This document shows positions 8,367 through 16,440 of a DNA stretch of 64,000 nt, piece after piece (position 1 is the first letter of the stretch; each line of letters opens with the position of its first letter). Source of the DNA: Actinomadura rupiterrae (lineage in GTDB: Bacteria; Actinomycetota; Actinomycetes; Streptosporangiales; Streptosporangiaceae); contig NZ_JAMZEA010000008.1 in NCBI RefSeq assembly GCF_024172125.1, positions 62,001 to 126,000 of the forward strand, written 5' to 3'. Below the pieces are notes generated by a model that saw only the letters and a list, made by a program, of their open reading frames with translations, was not told where the DNA came from and made no database searches. A program made the position numbers and the translations under genes.

Positions 8367-8415
8367 GTTCTAGACGGTGGCGTACAGAACTAGACTGTAC
8401 GCCACCGTCCAGAAC
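8367..8415. promoter_or_regulatory. 49-bp near-perfect palindrome, TetR operator candidate
   Basis: Arms 8367-8387 and 8395-8415 match at 20 of 21 positions. The inner 15 bp (GACGGTGGCGTACAG and its complement) is perfect, with spacer AACTAGA. It lies between the SRPBCC gene (start 8346) and the TetR gene (start 8432) and would overlap both promoters. Confidence 0.8.
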
Positions 8416-8431
8416 ATGGGGAGAGTGAGCC

Positions 8432-8989
8432 ATGCCACGCACCGCCCGACTCAGCCGGGACGACTGGGCCGCGGCGGCGCTCGCCGCGCTGGCCGAGGGC
8501 GGGGCGGGCGCGGTCGCGGTCGAGCCCGTCGCGGCGCGGCTCAAGGCGTCCAAATCGAGCTTCTACTGGCTGTTCGAGAACCGGTCCGCGCTCCTGGACG
8601 CGGCACTTGAGCTGTGGGAACGCGAGCAGACCGAGCGGGTCGCGGCGCGGCTGGCCGAAATCCCCGATCCGGCCGACCGGTTGCGCGAGCTGCTGCGGCT
8701 GGCGCTGACGGCGGGCGGCGGCGACCTCGCGCTGCGCCTGACCGGCGAGACCGACGCCGCCGTGCTGCCGGTCGCGGCGCGCGTCACGCGGCGGCGGCTG
8801 GAGTTCGTCGAGGCGGCGTTCCGCGACCTCGGCATGCCCGCTGAGCAGGCGGGTCTTCGTGCGTCCGGCGCCTACGCGACCTACCTCGGAACGGCCGCCC
8901 TCGCCCGCCTGGGCGCCGCCCCCACCGACACCGACGCCTACATCGAAGACCTCCTGACGGCCTTCATGCCTACCGGCCCTGGCCGGTGA
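8432..8989 (+). CDS. TetR-family transcriptional regulator
   Basis: 185 residues; ATG after GGGGAGAG. The N-terminal HTH (residues about 8-55) reads LSRDDWAAAALAALAEGG ... VAARLKASKSSFYWLFENRS, which has the conserved FYWLFxN recognition-helix ending. The rest is the helical ligand and dimer domain. It probably represses itself and the SRPBCC gene through the palindrome at 8367-8415. Its 3' end overlaps the convergent SDR gene by 20 bp. Confidence 0.9.
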   Translation: MPRTARLSRDDWAAAALAALAEGGAGAVAVEPVAARLKASKSSFYWLFENRSALLDAALELWEREQTERVAARLAEIPDPADRLRELLRLALTAGGGDLALRLTGETDAAVLPVAARVTRRRLEFVEAAFRDLGMPAEQAGLRASGAYATYLGTAALARLGAAPTDTDAYIEDLLTAFMPTGPGR

Positions 8990-9908
8990 GGTCGGCGGAG
9001 ATTTTCCAGAGGCGGGACGCGTCGTCCGGGTCGACGGCCCAGGGCTTGACGCCGCCGATCAGCATGTCGTCGCCGGTGGCGGGCTCGGCGACGTCGCAGT
9101 CCTGCGTGTAGAGGCCGCCGAGGTCGTTCAGGAGCGGGGACGTGGCGGCCCAGATCGCGGTGGCGGCGCCCTGTTCAGGGGTTTTGAAGCCGTCCGGGAG
9201 CGAGCCGTCCTCGGTGATCCAACCCCGCGCGACCTGGTCCTCGTGCGGGATGTGGCGTTGCAGCGGGGTGAGGATGCTGCCCGGGTGCGTGGTGAACGCC
9301 TGCACGCCGAGCGCGTTCAGGTGGACGGCGAACAGCGCGTTCGCGGTCTTGGACTGGCCGTACGCGAGCCACCGGTCGTAGCCGTCTTCGAACTGGAGGT
9401 CGTCCCACCGGATGCTCGACAGGAAGTGCCCGGCGGACGTGACCGAAACGACGCGCACGTCGTCCGCGAAGAGCGGGCGCAGGCGGTTGACCAGCGCGAA
9501 GTGCCCGAGATGGTTGGTCGCGAACTGCGCCTCCCAGCCGGGTCCGACCCGCGTTTCCGGACAGGCCATGATCCCGGCGTTGGTGATGACGATGTCGAGC
9601 GTCCGGCCGTCCGCCACAAGGTGATCGGAAAATCGCCGCACGCTCTCAAGGTCGCCCAGGTCAAGTTCGAATACGTCCACCCGGGCCACACCACGCAGCG
9701 CTTCGCGCGCTACCTCAAGCCTGCGAGCTGGGACGACGACCCGCGCACCCGCTTCCACGAGCGCCCGGACACCCGCGAGCCCGAGCCCCGAGTAGCCACC
9801 CGTGACCAGCGCGGTTTTTCCGGTCAGGTCGATGCCGGCGAGGACGTCCCGCGCCGTGCTGTGCGCGCCGAACCCCGAGCCGATCTTGTGCTGCTGCTCC
9901 CACGTCAT
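8970..9908 (-). CDS. Short-chain dehydrogenase/reductase
   Basis: 312 residues from ATG 9908 (MTWEQQHKIGSGFGAHSTAR). Rossmann motif TGGYSGLG, structural NAG (ITNAGIMACP), catalytic Ser in SVTSAGHFLSS and the YGQSK catalytic Tyr/Lys are all present, so it should be an active NAD(P)-dependent oxidoreductase. The N-terminal extension (GFGAHSTARDVLAGIDLTGK) is typical of the retinol dehydrogenase/WWOX-like SDR group. Substrate unknown. Confidence 0.85.
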   Translation of the reverse strand: MTWEQQHKIGSGFGAHSTARDVLAGIDLTGKTALVTGGYSGLGLAGVRALVEAGARVVVPARRLEVAREALRGVARVDVFELDLGDLESVRRFSDHLVADGRTLDIVITNAGIMACPETRVGPGWEAQFATNHLGHFALVNRLRPLFADDVRVVSVTSAGHFLSSIRWDDLQFEDGYDRWLAYGQSKTANALFAVHLNALGVQAFTTHPGSILTPLQRHIPHEDQVARGWITEDGSLPDGFKTPEQGAATAIWAATSPLLNDLGGLYTQDCDVAEPATGDDMLIGGVKPWAVDPDDASRLWKISADLTGQGR

Positions 9909-10079
9909 GGTCTCGACGCTAGGGCCTGGAGCCCGCTCCAGGTCAACGCGGCCGGTGCCGTCCCGGCGGACGCGGCCGGAGGACATGCGCGACGACCACG
10001 GCGACCAGAGCACCCACGCCTCCCCCGGCCAGCACGCACCCGACCAGCACGGAGGCCCGCAACACGTCATACGTGGCGA

Positions 10080-10502
10080 TCATGCGTCCGCGTCCGGTGC
10101 AACGAACCGCGCCCACACGGTCTTGCCCCCGTCCGCCGACCCGTGCTTGCCCCACGAGACCGAGAGGGCTTCGACGATGCCCAACCCGCGCCCGGTCTCG
10201 CATGAGTCGTCCGGATTCTGCACCTCGGGGCAACCGGGCCCGTCGTCCCACACCGCGACCTCGACCATCTGCGCGGTGTGCCGCTCGATCAGCAGCCGGA
10301 TATCGGACGCCCCGCAATTCAGCGCATTCGTGACCAGCTCGGAGACGCACAACGTCGCGTCGTCCTCAAGATCGGCGCGTCCCCACCGGCGGAATACCGC
10401 CGCCACCCGCCGCCGAGCCTCCCCGGCCGCACCGAGCCCGGTGCCGAGCCGGCAGACGACCAGCCTTTCCTGATCCCCTCCCACAGAAGCCTTCGAAAGC
10501 AT
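10080..10502 (-). CDS. RsbW-like ATP-binding (HATPase_c) regulatory protein
   Basis: 140 residues. The GHKL ATPase core is clear: VSELVTNALNCGASDIRLLI (N box), VWDDGPGCPEVQN (G1, DxGxG-like) and ETGRGLGIVEAL (G2). The size matches anti-sigma-like serine kinases of the AbaA/RsbW type. It is divergent from the XRE-DUF5753 gene. ATPase, XRE-DUF5753 and DUF397 genes commonly cluster in actinomycete whiJ-like developmental loci, so a role in controlling a regulator or sigma factor is inferred. Confidence 0.8.
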   Translation of the reverse strand: MLSKASVGGDQERLVVCRLGTGLGAAGEARRRVAAVFRRWGRADLEDDATLCVSELVTNALNCGASDIRLLIERHTAQMVEVAVWDDGPGCPEVQNPDDSCETGRGLGIVEALSVSWGKHGSADGGKTVWARFVAPDADA

Positions 10503-10625
10503 CGGACCCGTCCTTCATGGCGCGAGATTCTCGTGTTCTGCATCACACCCTGACGCCGCCCGACTACTGTTGTCACCGTTGCCAGCAACATCGGAAAGCC
10601 CTGCGATCCCCCCGAAGGGCCGAAC

Positions 10626-11441
10626 ATGGTCAAGCCGCCGCCCGACCCATACACGTCCCTCTATGACCTCATCAGCTTCTACCTGCGGTTTCTTCGAATC
10701 CAGAAGAATCTGCGGCAGCACGACGTCGCGGAAATCCTCGGCTGCTCGATCGGCCAAGTTTCCAAGTACGAGACAGGCGAGAAGCAGCTCGACAGCGCCG
10801 ATTGCATAAAGCTGGACAATGCCTGGAAGACCGGAGGATTATTCTCGATTCTCCTGTTCTATGCGCGTCTCGGCCCCGATCCGACGTGGCCGCAGCGGGT
10901 CAAGCGGTTCCAGCGTGCTGGCGTCGAGCACAAGATCCTCAACACCACGTTCATCCCCATTCCGTTCCAGACCGAGGACTACGCCCGCGCCCTTCTGCAC
11001 GCCGGATACGTGGCGGGCAACGTTCTCGACGTGGACGGAGCGGTGGCGCGCAGGATGGAGCTCCAGGCCGCCATCCTCGATGGCGATCCCCAGATCTGGT
11101 TGCTGCTGGACACACCCGGCCTTCGGCCGATGGGCAGCCGCGAGATGATGCGCAGTCAACTCGACCGCGTCTTGGAGCTCTCGCAGGCACTTCATATTTC
11201 CGTACGGATCTTGCCTGACGCCGCCACACCCCACATCGCTGTGGACGGTTCCTTCTGGTGGACCAGCCTCCCCAGGAGGCGCCTCATGGTCTTCGCAGGT
11301 GGTGCCCTGGAGGTGGGCCGAGTGATCGACGATCAGGCCGCCGCGTTGCGCGCGGGACTACAATTCGATCGTCTCGCGGCGCGTGCCTGGAACGAGGACC
11401 AAACCCGCGAACACCTGATGAGGCTGCGGGAGGATGCATGA
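10626..11441 (+). CDS. XRE regulator with DUF5753 domain (WhiJ-like)
   Basis: 271 residues. N-terminal helix-turn-helix at about 14-70 (RFLRIQKNLRQHDVAEILGC, then SIGQVSKYETGEKQL), followed by DUF5753 (FIPIPFQTEDYARALLHAGY ... RRMELQAAIL ... QLDRVLELS). It overlaps the first DUF397 gene by 4 bp (ATGA), so the two are translationally coupled. In related loci the DUF397 protein is thought to bind or antagonise the XRE protein. Control of differentiation is established only for relatives. Confidence 0.88.
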   Translation: MVKPPPDPYTSLYDLISFYLRFLRIQKNLRQHDVAEILGCSIGQVSKYETGEKQLDSADCIKLDNAWKTGGLFSILLFYARLGPDPTWPQRVKRFQRAGVEHKILNTTFIPIPFQTEDYARALLHAGYVAGNVLDVDGAVARRMELQAAILDGDPQIWLLLDTPGLRPMGSREMMRSQLDRVLELSQALHISVRILPDAATPHIAVDGSFWWTSLPRRRLMVFAGGALEVGRVIDDQAAALRAGLQFDRLAARAWNEDQTREHLMRLREDA

Positions 11442-11623
11442 TCGTCTGGCGCAAGAGCACCCACAGCGAAGGTCAGGACGCGGGTGGAACCTGCGTCGAA
11501 ATGGCTGATCTCGGTACTTCCATCGGCGTCCGCGACAGCAAAAACCCGCGTGCGGGCCACCTCACCCTCACCCGTACCGCCCTCCACCAACTAACCGAAA
11601 CCATCCGACACTCGGACAAATAG
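11438..11623 (+). CDS. DUF397 protein, copy 1 (BldB-like)
   Basis: 61 residues. Starts MIVWRKSTHSEGQDAGGTCV and has the conserved DUF397 pattern W-R-K-S, TCVE, GVRDSKNP, HLTLT. Its ATG overlaps the stop of the XRE gene. It is probably a small partner or antitoxin-like modulator of that regulator. Confidence 0.88.
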   Translation: MIVWRKSTHSEGQDAGGTCVEMADLGTSIGVRDSKNPRAGHLTLTRTALHQLTETIRHSDK

Positions 11624-11660
11624 GCGCCCCCGCGCTTCATTCACGCCCGCGGGAGGACTC

Positions 11661-11846
11661 GTGTCGGCTTGGCGGAAGAGCAGCCACAGCAGTGAAAGTG
11701 GCGGTGGCGGGACCTGTGTGGAACTCGCCGACCTGGGCCCGTCCGTTGGCATCCGCGACAGCAAGAACCCTCGTCTCGGCCACCTGACTCTCACCCGAGG
11801 CGGCCTCCGCCAGGTTGCTGAAACCGTCCAACACATCGACAAATAG
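11661..11846 (+). CDS. DUF397 protein, copy 2
   Basis: 61 residues beginning MSAWRKSSHSSESGGGGTCV, the same length as copy 1 and sharing the TCVE, RDSKNPR and GHLTLTR blocks. GGGAGGACTC precedes the ATG. It follows copy 1 by 37 bp in the same direction, so it is a tandem duplication within the operon. Confidence 0.88.
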   Translation: MSAWRKSSHSSESGGGGTCVELADLGPSVGIRDSKNPRLGHLTLTRGGLRQVAETVQHIDK

Positions 11847-11952
11847 GCGACCGAGGTTTCGTCCCAGGTGAGTCAGGGCTGGTCGTCCGGCGCCGACGGC
11901 TCCTTCTGCGTCCCTCGTCTGAGCGGCCTCCCTTCGGTCGGACAATGGTCGG

Positions 11953-12480
11953 ATGATGCAGATGCGGCTTGCGACCGGCGCCGATCGGCCGCAGGTCGCC
12001 CGGCTGGTCGAGGCGCGGTGCGTCTGGCAGGAAGGTCGCGGCCTGCCGAGCTGGCGGTCCGCGCTGGACGACCTGGTGGCCCAATGCGACAACCCGGACG
12101 GCGACCTGTGGGTGCTGGTCGACGACCAGGCCGGCGTCGTGGGGCAGATGGTGGTGCAGGACGTTGGGCCGCCGTGGGGTTGGTCGGACGCTGAACGCGC
12201 CGAACCGGCCCTCTACCTGTCCGGGTCGGTCACCATGCCGGGAATGCCCGGGCGGCTCGGGGAGACGATGGCGCTGTGGGCCGTGGACCGGGCCGCTCGC
12301 CTGGGGATCCCGTGGGTACGGCGGCACTGCCAGGTCGAAGAGGTCGCCGCCTACAACCTGACGCAGGGGTTCGTGCTGGTGCGTGAGGAGCAGCGCACCA
12401 GCGCTCACCTGTGGATGATGGCCCGCCGCTCCGAGCGACTCGACCTGTCGGATCGGCTCAGAGAAACGCCCGCGACTTGA
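11953..12480 (+). CDS. GNAT-family acetyltransferase
   Basis: 175 residues. MRLATGADRPQVARLVEARC is the GNAT helix 1 region. DDQAGVVGQMVVQDVGPPWG is the central beta strands and PGRLGETMALWAVDRAARLG the CoA-binding segment, ending VEEVAAYNLTQGFVLVREEQ. The acetyl-CoA loop is less canonical than R-x-x-G-x-G/A. Substrate unknown. It is separated by 106 bp from the DUF397 genes and probably transcribed independently. Confidence 0.7.
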   Translation: MMQMRLATGADRPQVARLVEARCVWQEGRGLPSWRSALDDLVAQCDNPDGDLWVLVDDQAGVVGQMVVQDVGPPWGWSDAERAEPALYLSGSVTMPGMPGRLGETMALWAVDRAARLGIPWVRRHCQVEEVAAYNLTQGFVLVREEQRTSAHLWMMARRSERLDLSDRLRETPAT

Positions 12481-12633
12481 AGCCGTCATCGATGAAGCGG
12501 CCGCGATAGGCGGCCGCCCCTACTGATCGACGCCCCGGGACCGGCTGCTAGAGGGACGTTTCACTCTTGTGGGCGAGGGTGATCGGTCGGGTGGGGGAGG
12601 TGGGTGGGGCGGGGTTGGCGCGATCTTTTTGGC

Positions 12634-12774
12634 ATGTCCAAGCATGTGAGGGTCAAGCTGATCGTGGTCGCGCTGCTGACCGCTGTCATTGCCGGTGCCA
12701 TGATCGCGTCCGGGTCCGGGTCGGGGGCGGGGACGTCCTCGAAGGGCGCTGGTAGCGCGGGGAGTTTGCGGTGA
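12634..12774 (+). CDS. 46-residue membrane or secreted micropeptide
   Basis: ATG 12634 encodes MSKHVRVKLIVVALLTAVIA, a basic start plus one hydrophobic helix, then a Gly/Ser-rich tail ending GSAGSLR. Its TGA (12772-12774) overlaps the GTG of the next gene as GTGA, so the two are translationally coupled. The coupling and clean signal-anchor shape are the evidence that it is real. Function unknown. Confidence 0.55.
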   Translation: MSKHVRVKLIVVALLTAVIAGAMIASGSGSGAGTSSKGAGSAGSLR

Positions 12775-13277
12775 GCGCGGCGGTTCGGGGGGCTGTGCCT
12801 CGGTGGGCCGAGTGGGTGGCGCAGGCGACGATGTGGTGCGCGGTTCCGTCCGGTATCTGGCGGATTCTGTTCGCGTTGCGGCTGCCTGCGGGCTTCACGG
12901 GGAGCAGTGATCCGGCGCGGATAAATTTCTTCGGCTTGCTGGGCTACGTGTGCGCGCTGACCTTGCTGTCGGAGACGCTGGCGTTCCTCAGCATGGGGCT
13001 GGTGCGGTCGTGGGGCGAGGTGTGGCCGCGGTGGGTGCCGTTCCTGCGCGGGCGGCGCGTCCATCCGCTGGCGGCGATCATCCCCGCCGGGGCCGGGGCG
13101 ATCGGGCTCATGCTGCTCTGGACGCCGCTGGCCTTCGGCGTCCACTTCTCCGATCCGGAGTATCCGCACGGCGTCAAGATGGCCATCCTGTACCTCTGCT
13201 ACCTGCCGCTTGTCGCGTGGGGGCCGCTGCTGGCCTTGCTTACCGGGGCCTATGCGTACCGGCGGTATCGGTACTGA
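12771..13277 (+). CDS. Small multi-pass membrane protein of unknown function
   Basis: 168 residues with about four hydrophobic segments: MWCAVPSGIWRILFALRL, FFGLLGYVCALTLLSETLAF, LAAIIPAGAGAIGLMLLW and AILYLCYLPLVAWGPLLALL. It ends in a Tyr/Arg-rich tail. GTG start overlaps the preceding micropeptide stop, so they form a two-gene operon. No family recognised. It abuts the convergent gene at 13278 with no gap. Confidence 0.7.
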   Translation: MSAAVRGAVPRWAEWVAQATMWCAVPSGIWRILFALRLPAGFTGSSDPARINFFGLLGYVCALTLLSETLAFLSMGLVRSWGEVWPRWVPFLRGRRVHPLAAIIPAGAGAIGLMLLWTPLAFGVHFSDPEYPHGVKMAILYLCYLPLVAWGPLLALLTGAYAYRRYRY

Positions 13278-13619
13278 TCACTTGCGGAAGCGGCCGAACT
13301 TGCGGGGGCGGGACGTCTCGTCCTCGGCGGGCGGGTCGGGTTCGTGGGCCTCGATGAGTTCGGCGACCGAGACGCGGAAATCGTCGGTGTTGTAGCCCCA
13401 GCTCTCCTTGAATACGACGCGGAGGACCCCGTCCGGGGAACGGTAGATCTCGCGGGTGCAGCTCCGCGCGCCTCCGTACGGGAGGTGCTTCCGGGCCACT
13501 TCCAGGGCCTTGGCCTGGGCCTCTTCGGGGCTGTCGCCTGCGGGGATCGTCTTGGTGACGCGGTAGTTGAAGTCGCCGCCGGTCAACTCCGATCGCTCAA
13601 CGAGCACGAACCATGCCAT
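13278..13619 (-). CDS. Hypothetical soluble protein
   Basis: 113 residues from ATG 13619 (MAWFVLVERSELTGGDFNYR); a longer start at 13652 is possible. The fold looks alpha/beta: AKALEVARKHLP helix, then a CTREIYRSPDGVLRVVFKES beta hairpin. It has an acidic, then basic, tail (DPPAEDETSRPRKFGRFRK). I do not recognise the family. The composition is protein-like and there is no competing frame. Confidence 0.6.
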   Translation of the reverse strand: MAWFVLVERSELTGGDFNYRVTKTIPAGDSPEEAQAKALEVARKHLPYGGARSCTREIYRSPDGVLRVVFKESWGYNTDDFRVSVAELIEAHEPDPPAEDETSRPRKFGRFRK

Positions 13620-13738
13620 GACCTGCTTCGACGTCCTTTCGCTTGATCGCATCCGGACTCTAGCGAGCGGGACGTCCTGACATCGCGGGCGGGTGCGTCG
13701 TCGGGGTGGCGAGACCGTCTTGAGAAAGGAAACCCGCC

Positions 13739-14233
13739 ATGACGACCACGCACGAGGGCATCAAGTCGCGGCTGCCCGACCTGACGCAGCAGTTCCCCGA
13801 GCTGGCCAAACTTTCCGCGTCCGTGCACAAGGCCATCCGGGACAGTCCCGTTCCGGCGGGCACGGTCAGCCTGATGCAGCTGCGCGCCTCGCAGCTCGTC
13901 GGGAGCACGTACCACGCGTTCCGGCTGGTCGATAACCTCCGGCAGAGCGGCGAGTCCGAGGAGCGCATCACCGCTCTGGCGACGTGGCGGGACGCGCCGT
14001 TCTTCACGGACGCCGAGCGCGTGGCGCTGGAACTCGTCGAGGCCGTCCTCACCCCGAACCCGTTCGGCGAGCGGGTTTCGGACGACCTGTTCGCCCGCGC
14101 GTCCGCGCACTACGACGACGAGCAGCTCTGGGCGCTCACCATCGCGATCGGGCACTTCTGCCTGTTCGTCCCCGTCGCGCTCATCGGCAAGCCGATCCCG
14201 GGCCGTCCGCCGGGAAAGAACTACAGCAAGTGA
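13739..14233 (+). CDS. Carboxymuconolactone decarboxylase-family protein lacking CxxC
   Basis: 164 residues, ATG after GAAAGGA. The helical AhpD/CMD layout is evident: VSLMQLRASQLVGSTYHAFR where active relatives read LRVSQ.NGC.YC..MH, followed by ERITALATWRDAPFFTDAER and ALELVEAVL. Both cysteines and the His of the redox or decarboxylase site are replaced (G-S-T-Y-H). A peroxidase or thiol role is therefore unlikely; it may be structural or bind a ligand. Confidence 0.75.
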   Translation: MTTTHEGIKSRLPDLTQQFPELAKLSASVHKAIRDSPVPAGTVSLMQLRASQLVGSTYHAFRLVDNLRQSGESEERITALATWRDAPFFTDAERVALELVEAVLTPNPFGERVSDDLFARASAHYDDEQLWALTIAIGHFCLFVPVALIGKPIPGRPPGKNYSK

Positions 14234-14252
14234 GACGGGCCGTCCCGGAGGG

Positions 14253-14693
14253 CTAGTGGACGCAGAACTCGTTGCCCTCCGGGTCGGTCATCACGACCCA
14301 TTCGCCGCCCATCTCCTGCACGCGGCGCTGGACGCCGGCGCCGAGGTCGCGGAGCCGTTCGACCGCCGCCTCGCGGTCGCCCGCCGGGTCGTGGACGTCG
14401 ATGTGCAGGCGATTCTTTCCGCTCTTCGTCTCCGGGACGCGGTTGAAGAGCAGGCGCCGCCCCTGGCCGACGCCGCTCTTCTTGTCGAACGGGTCGTCCG
14501 GATGACGCACCGCCGCCGCGTCGCGCCAGGCCAGACCGTTGACGACCAGATCGGGGTCGACGATCCCGGCGTCGAGCAGCTCGCCGATCAGCGTGCTGTG
14601 GTCCTCGATCTCGTAGCCGAGCGCGGCCGCCCAGAACCGGGCCTGCGCGTGCGGGTCGTTGGCGTCGACCACGAGTTTCCAGTGCAGCGTCAT
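14253..14693 (-). CDS. VOC-superfamily (glyoxalase-like) protein
   Basis: 146 residues: MTLHWKLVVDANDPHAQARF is the usual glyoxalase-like start and EWVVMTDPEGNEFCVH the usual end, with paired beta-alpha-beta-beta-beta modules. KNRLHIDVHDP supplies the second-module histidine. A single-domain dioxygenase-like or resistance-like protein; substrate unknown. It is followed on the same strand, 37 bp upstream, by the PPOX gene. Confidence 0.8.
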   Translation of the reverse strand: MTLHWKLVVDANDPHAQARFWAAALGYEIEDHSTLIGELLDAGIVDPDLVVNGLAWRDAAAVRHPDDPFDKKSGVGQGRRLLFNRVPETKSGKNRLHIDVHDPAGDREAAVERLRDLGAGVQRRVQEMGGEWVVMTDPEGNEFCVH

Positions 14694-14730
14694 AAGCCCT
14701 AGTTATAGACCGCGCCCCTGCCGGAAAGTC

Positions 14731-15120
14731 TCAGACGCTCCGGCTCGCGCGCGGGCCGTCGATGTTCCACGAGACGATCCGGGCCGGCGTGATCCGGATG
14801 TACTCGCGGGACAGGTTCTTCATCGGCGGGTCCTGGTCGACGAGGGCCTCGGCGGTGCCGCGGATCTCGATGCCGCGCGCCTTCCACGGATCGGTCGAGA
14901 TCAGGTCGTCCACGACGAACGAGACGGTGCTGCCCGCCTGGACGTTCCGGAACTTCTTGGACGCGCCCATCGCGCCCCCGCCGATCATGATCGCGCCGGT
15001 GCCGGGATCCACGACGAAGTTCACCGGGTTGTTCTGGACCTGGCCGTCCGGGGCCACGGTCGCGAGGCGGCCGAGGGGCTGCGCGGTCAGGTAGACGAGT
15101 TCCGCCGAGCTGAAGATCAT
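14731..15120 (-). CDS. PPOX-class (F420/FMN split-barrel) oxidoreductase
   Basis: 129 residues. LTAQPLGRLATVAPDGQVQN is the hallmark first strands of pyridoxamine-phosphate-oxidase-like split barrels. KKFRNVQAGSTVSFVVDDL and ARGIEIRGTAEAL complete the cofactor site. This short form belongs with actinobacterial F420-dependent PPOX proteins. It is divergent from the lipoprotein at 15330. Confidence 0.8.
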   Translation of the reverse strand: MIFSSAELVYLTAQPLGRLATVAPDGQVQNNPVNFVVDPGTGAIMIGGGAMGASKKFRNVQAGSTVSFVVDDLISTDPWKARGIEIRGTAEALVDQDPPMKNLSREYIRITPARIVSWNIDGPRASRSV

Positions 15121-15329
15121 GGCGGTCAGCCTGCTGCCCGGACGGCGGCCGCGTCAACGCGGCGGACGCCCGGACGGCGACCGCGGGCGGCCGGACGGCC
15201 GGGCGGCGACCGGAGCGGCCGGACGGCGTTCACCCCTGAGAGCCAGCCCCGGGTTGGCCCCGCAGCGGGACGATCTTGAGGGTGCCCGGCTCCTAGCCTC
15301 CTGGTGATCGACAAAATCGGGAGGGTTCC

Positions 15330-16049
15330 ATGCGCCGCCAGTTCCTCAGCCTCGCCCTGGCCGCGTCCGGTGTCGCGACGCTCGCCGCCTGCGACTTCGG
15401 TCCGGACAGCACCTACGGCGACAGCGCCGCGCTGACCGCCAAGGTGACGTCCGTCCGGCTGGACGGCATCGGAGCGGGCAGCGTCACCGTGCGCGGCGGC
15501 GCGTCCAAACCCGCCCTCGCGCGGACGATCCAGTACAGCGGCTCGCGCCCGGACGGCCCGACCCACCGCGTGACCGGCGGCGTCCTCGTGCTCTCCGGCT
15601 GCGGGCGGCACTGCTCGGTCAGCTACACGCTCGACCTGCCCGCGGGTCTTCCGGTGAGCGGCGACACGTCGAACGGCTCGGTCCGCCTCACCCGCGTCGG
15701 CCAGGTGAACGTCACGACGCACTCCGGCTCGATCCAGCTGGACGGTGTCACCGGATCAGTCACGGCGCACACGTCCAACGGACGCATCGAAGGGCGCGGC
15801 CTCAGCGGCGACGCCATCGAGGCGCGGACGTCCAACGGCTCGATCAGCCTGACACCGGCCAAGCCGCAGAGCATCCGGGCGAAGACGACGAACGGCTCGA
15901 TCACCCTCACCGTTCCGGCCGGTCCGTATCAGGTGGTCGCGCACTCCAGCAACAGCGGCCGCGACATCCGCATCCCGAACGACCCGTCCGCCCGCAACCA
16001 CCTGGACCTGACCACCAGCAACGGCCACATCACCGTCGCCCAGGCATGA
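15330..16049 (+). CDS. DUF4097-like lipoprotein with beta-solenoid repeats
   Basis: 239 residues. A lipoprotein signal ends in LAACDFG (lipobox, Cys about 25), so it should be tethered outside the membrane. The body contains repeated TSNG or THSG blades (DTSNGSVRL, THSGSIQLDG, TSNGRIEG, TSNGSISL, TTNGSITL, TSNGHITV), each about 20 residues, typical of right-handed beta-solenoid DUF4097 proteins. It is often linked to envelope sensing. The 3' end overlaps convergent arsC by 20 bp. Confidence 0.85.
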   Translation: MRRQFLSLALAASGVATLAACDFGPDSTYGDSAALTAKVTSVRLDGIGAGSVTVRGGASKPALARTIQYSGSRPDGPTHRVTGGVLVLSGCGRHCSVSYTLDLPAGLPVSGDTSNGSVRLTRVGQVNVTTHSGSIQLDGVTGSVTAHTSNGRIEGRGLSGDAIEARTSNGSISLTPAKPQSIRAKTTNGSITLTVPAGPYQVVAHSSNSGRDIRIPNDPSARNHLDLTTSNGHITVAQA

Positions 16050-16440
16050 TCTCGGCCAGCAGGGCGCGGACGCGGCGGTCGATCTCGTCCCTGATCGGAC
16101 GCACGTCCGCCACGCCGCGTCCCGCCGGATCGTCCAGCTTCCAGTCGAGATAGCGCTTGCCCGGAAAGACCGGGCAGGCGTCGCCGCAGCCCATCGTGAT
16201 CACCACATCGGCCGTCCGGACGGCCTCCGCGGTCAGCGGCTTCGGGAACTCGCGGGAGAGATCGAGCCCCACTTCGGCCATGGCCTCCACGACAGCCGGG
16301 TTGACCGAATCGGCGGGGGCCGATCCCGCCGAACGCACCCGCACCCGACCCGCCGCGTGGTGGTCGAGCAGCGCGGCGGCCATCTGCGAACGTCCCGCAT
16401 TGTGGACGCACACGAACAGCACTTCAGGAACGTCCGTCAT
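16030..16440 (-). CDS. arsC: Arsenate reductase, low-molecular-weight phosphatase type
   Basis: 136 residues. VLFVCVHNAGRSQMAAALLD is the C-x5-R P-loop of the LMW-PTPase/ArsC family (nucleophilic Cys in VCVHNAGRS). DVVITMGCGDACPVFPGKRY carries the further cysteines used in thiol relay. It reduces arsenate to arsenite for export or further detoxification. Its ATG overlaps the arsR stop by 4 bp, so arsR-arsC is a coupled operon. No arsenite permease gene is adjacent. Confidence 0.9.
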   Translation of the reverse strand: MTDVPEVLFVCVHNAGRSQMAAALLDHHAAGRVRVRSAGSAPADSVNPAVVEAMAEVGLDLSREFPKPLTAEAVRTADVVITMGCGDACPVFPGKRYLDWKLDDPAGRGVADVRPIRDEIDRRVRALLAEIMPGRR

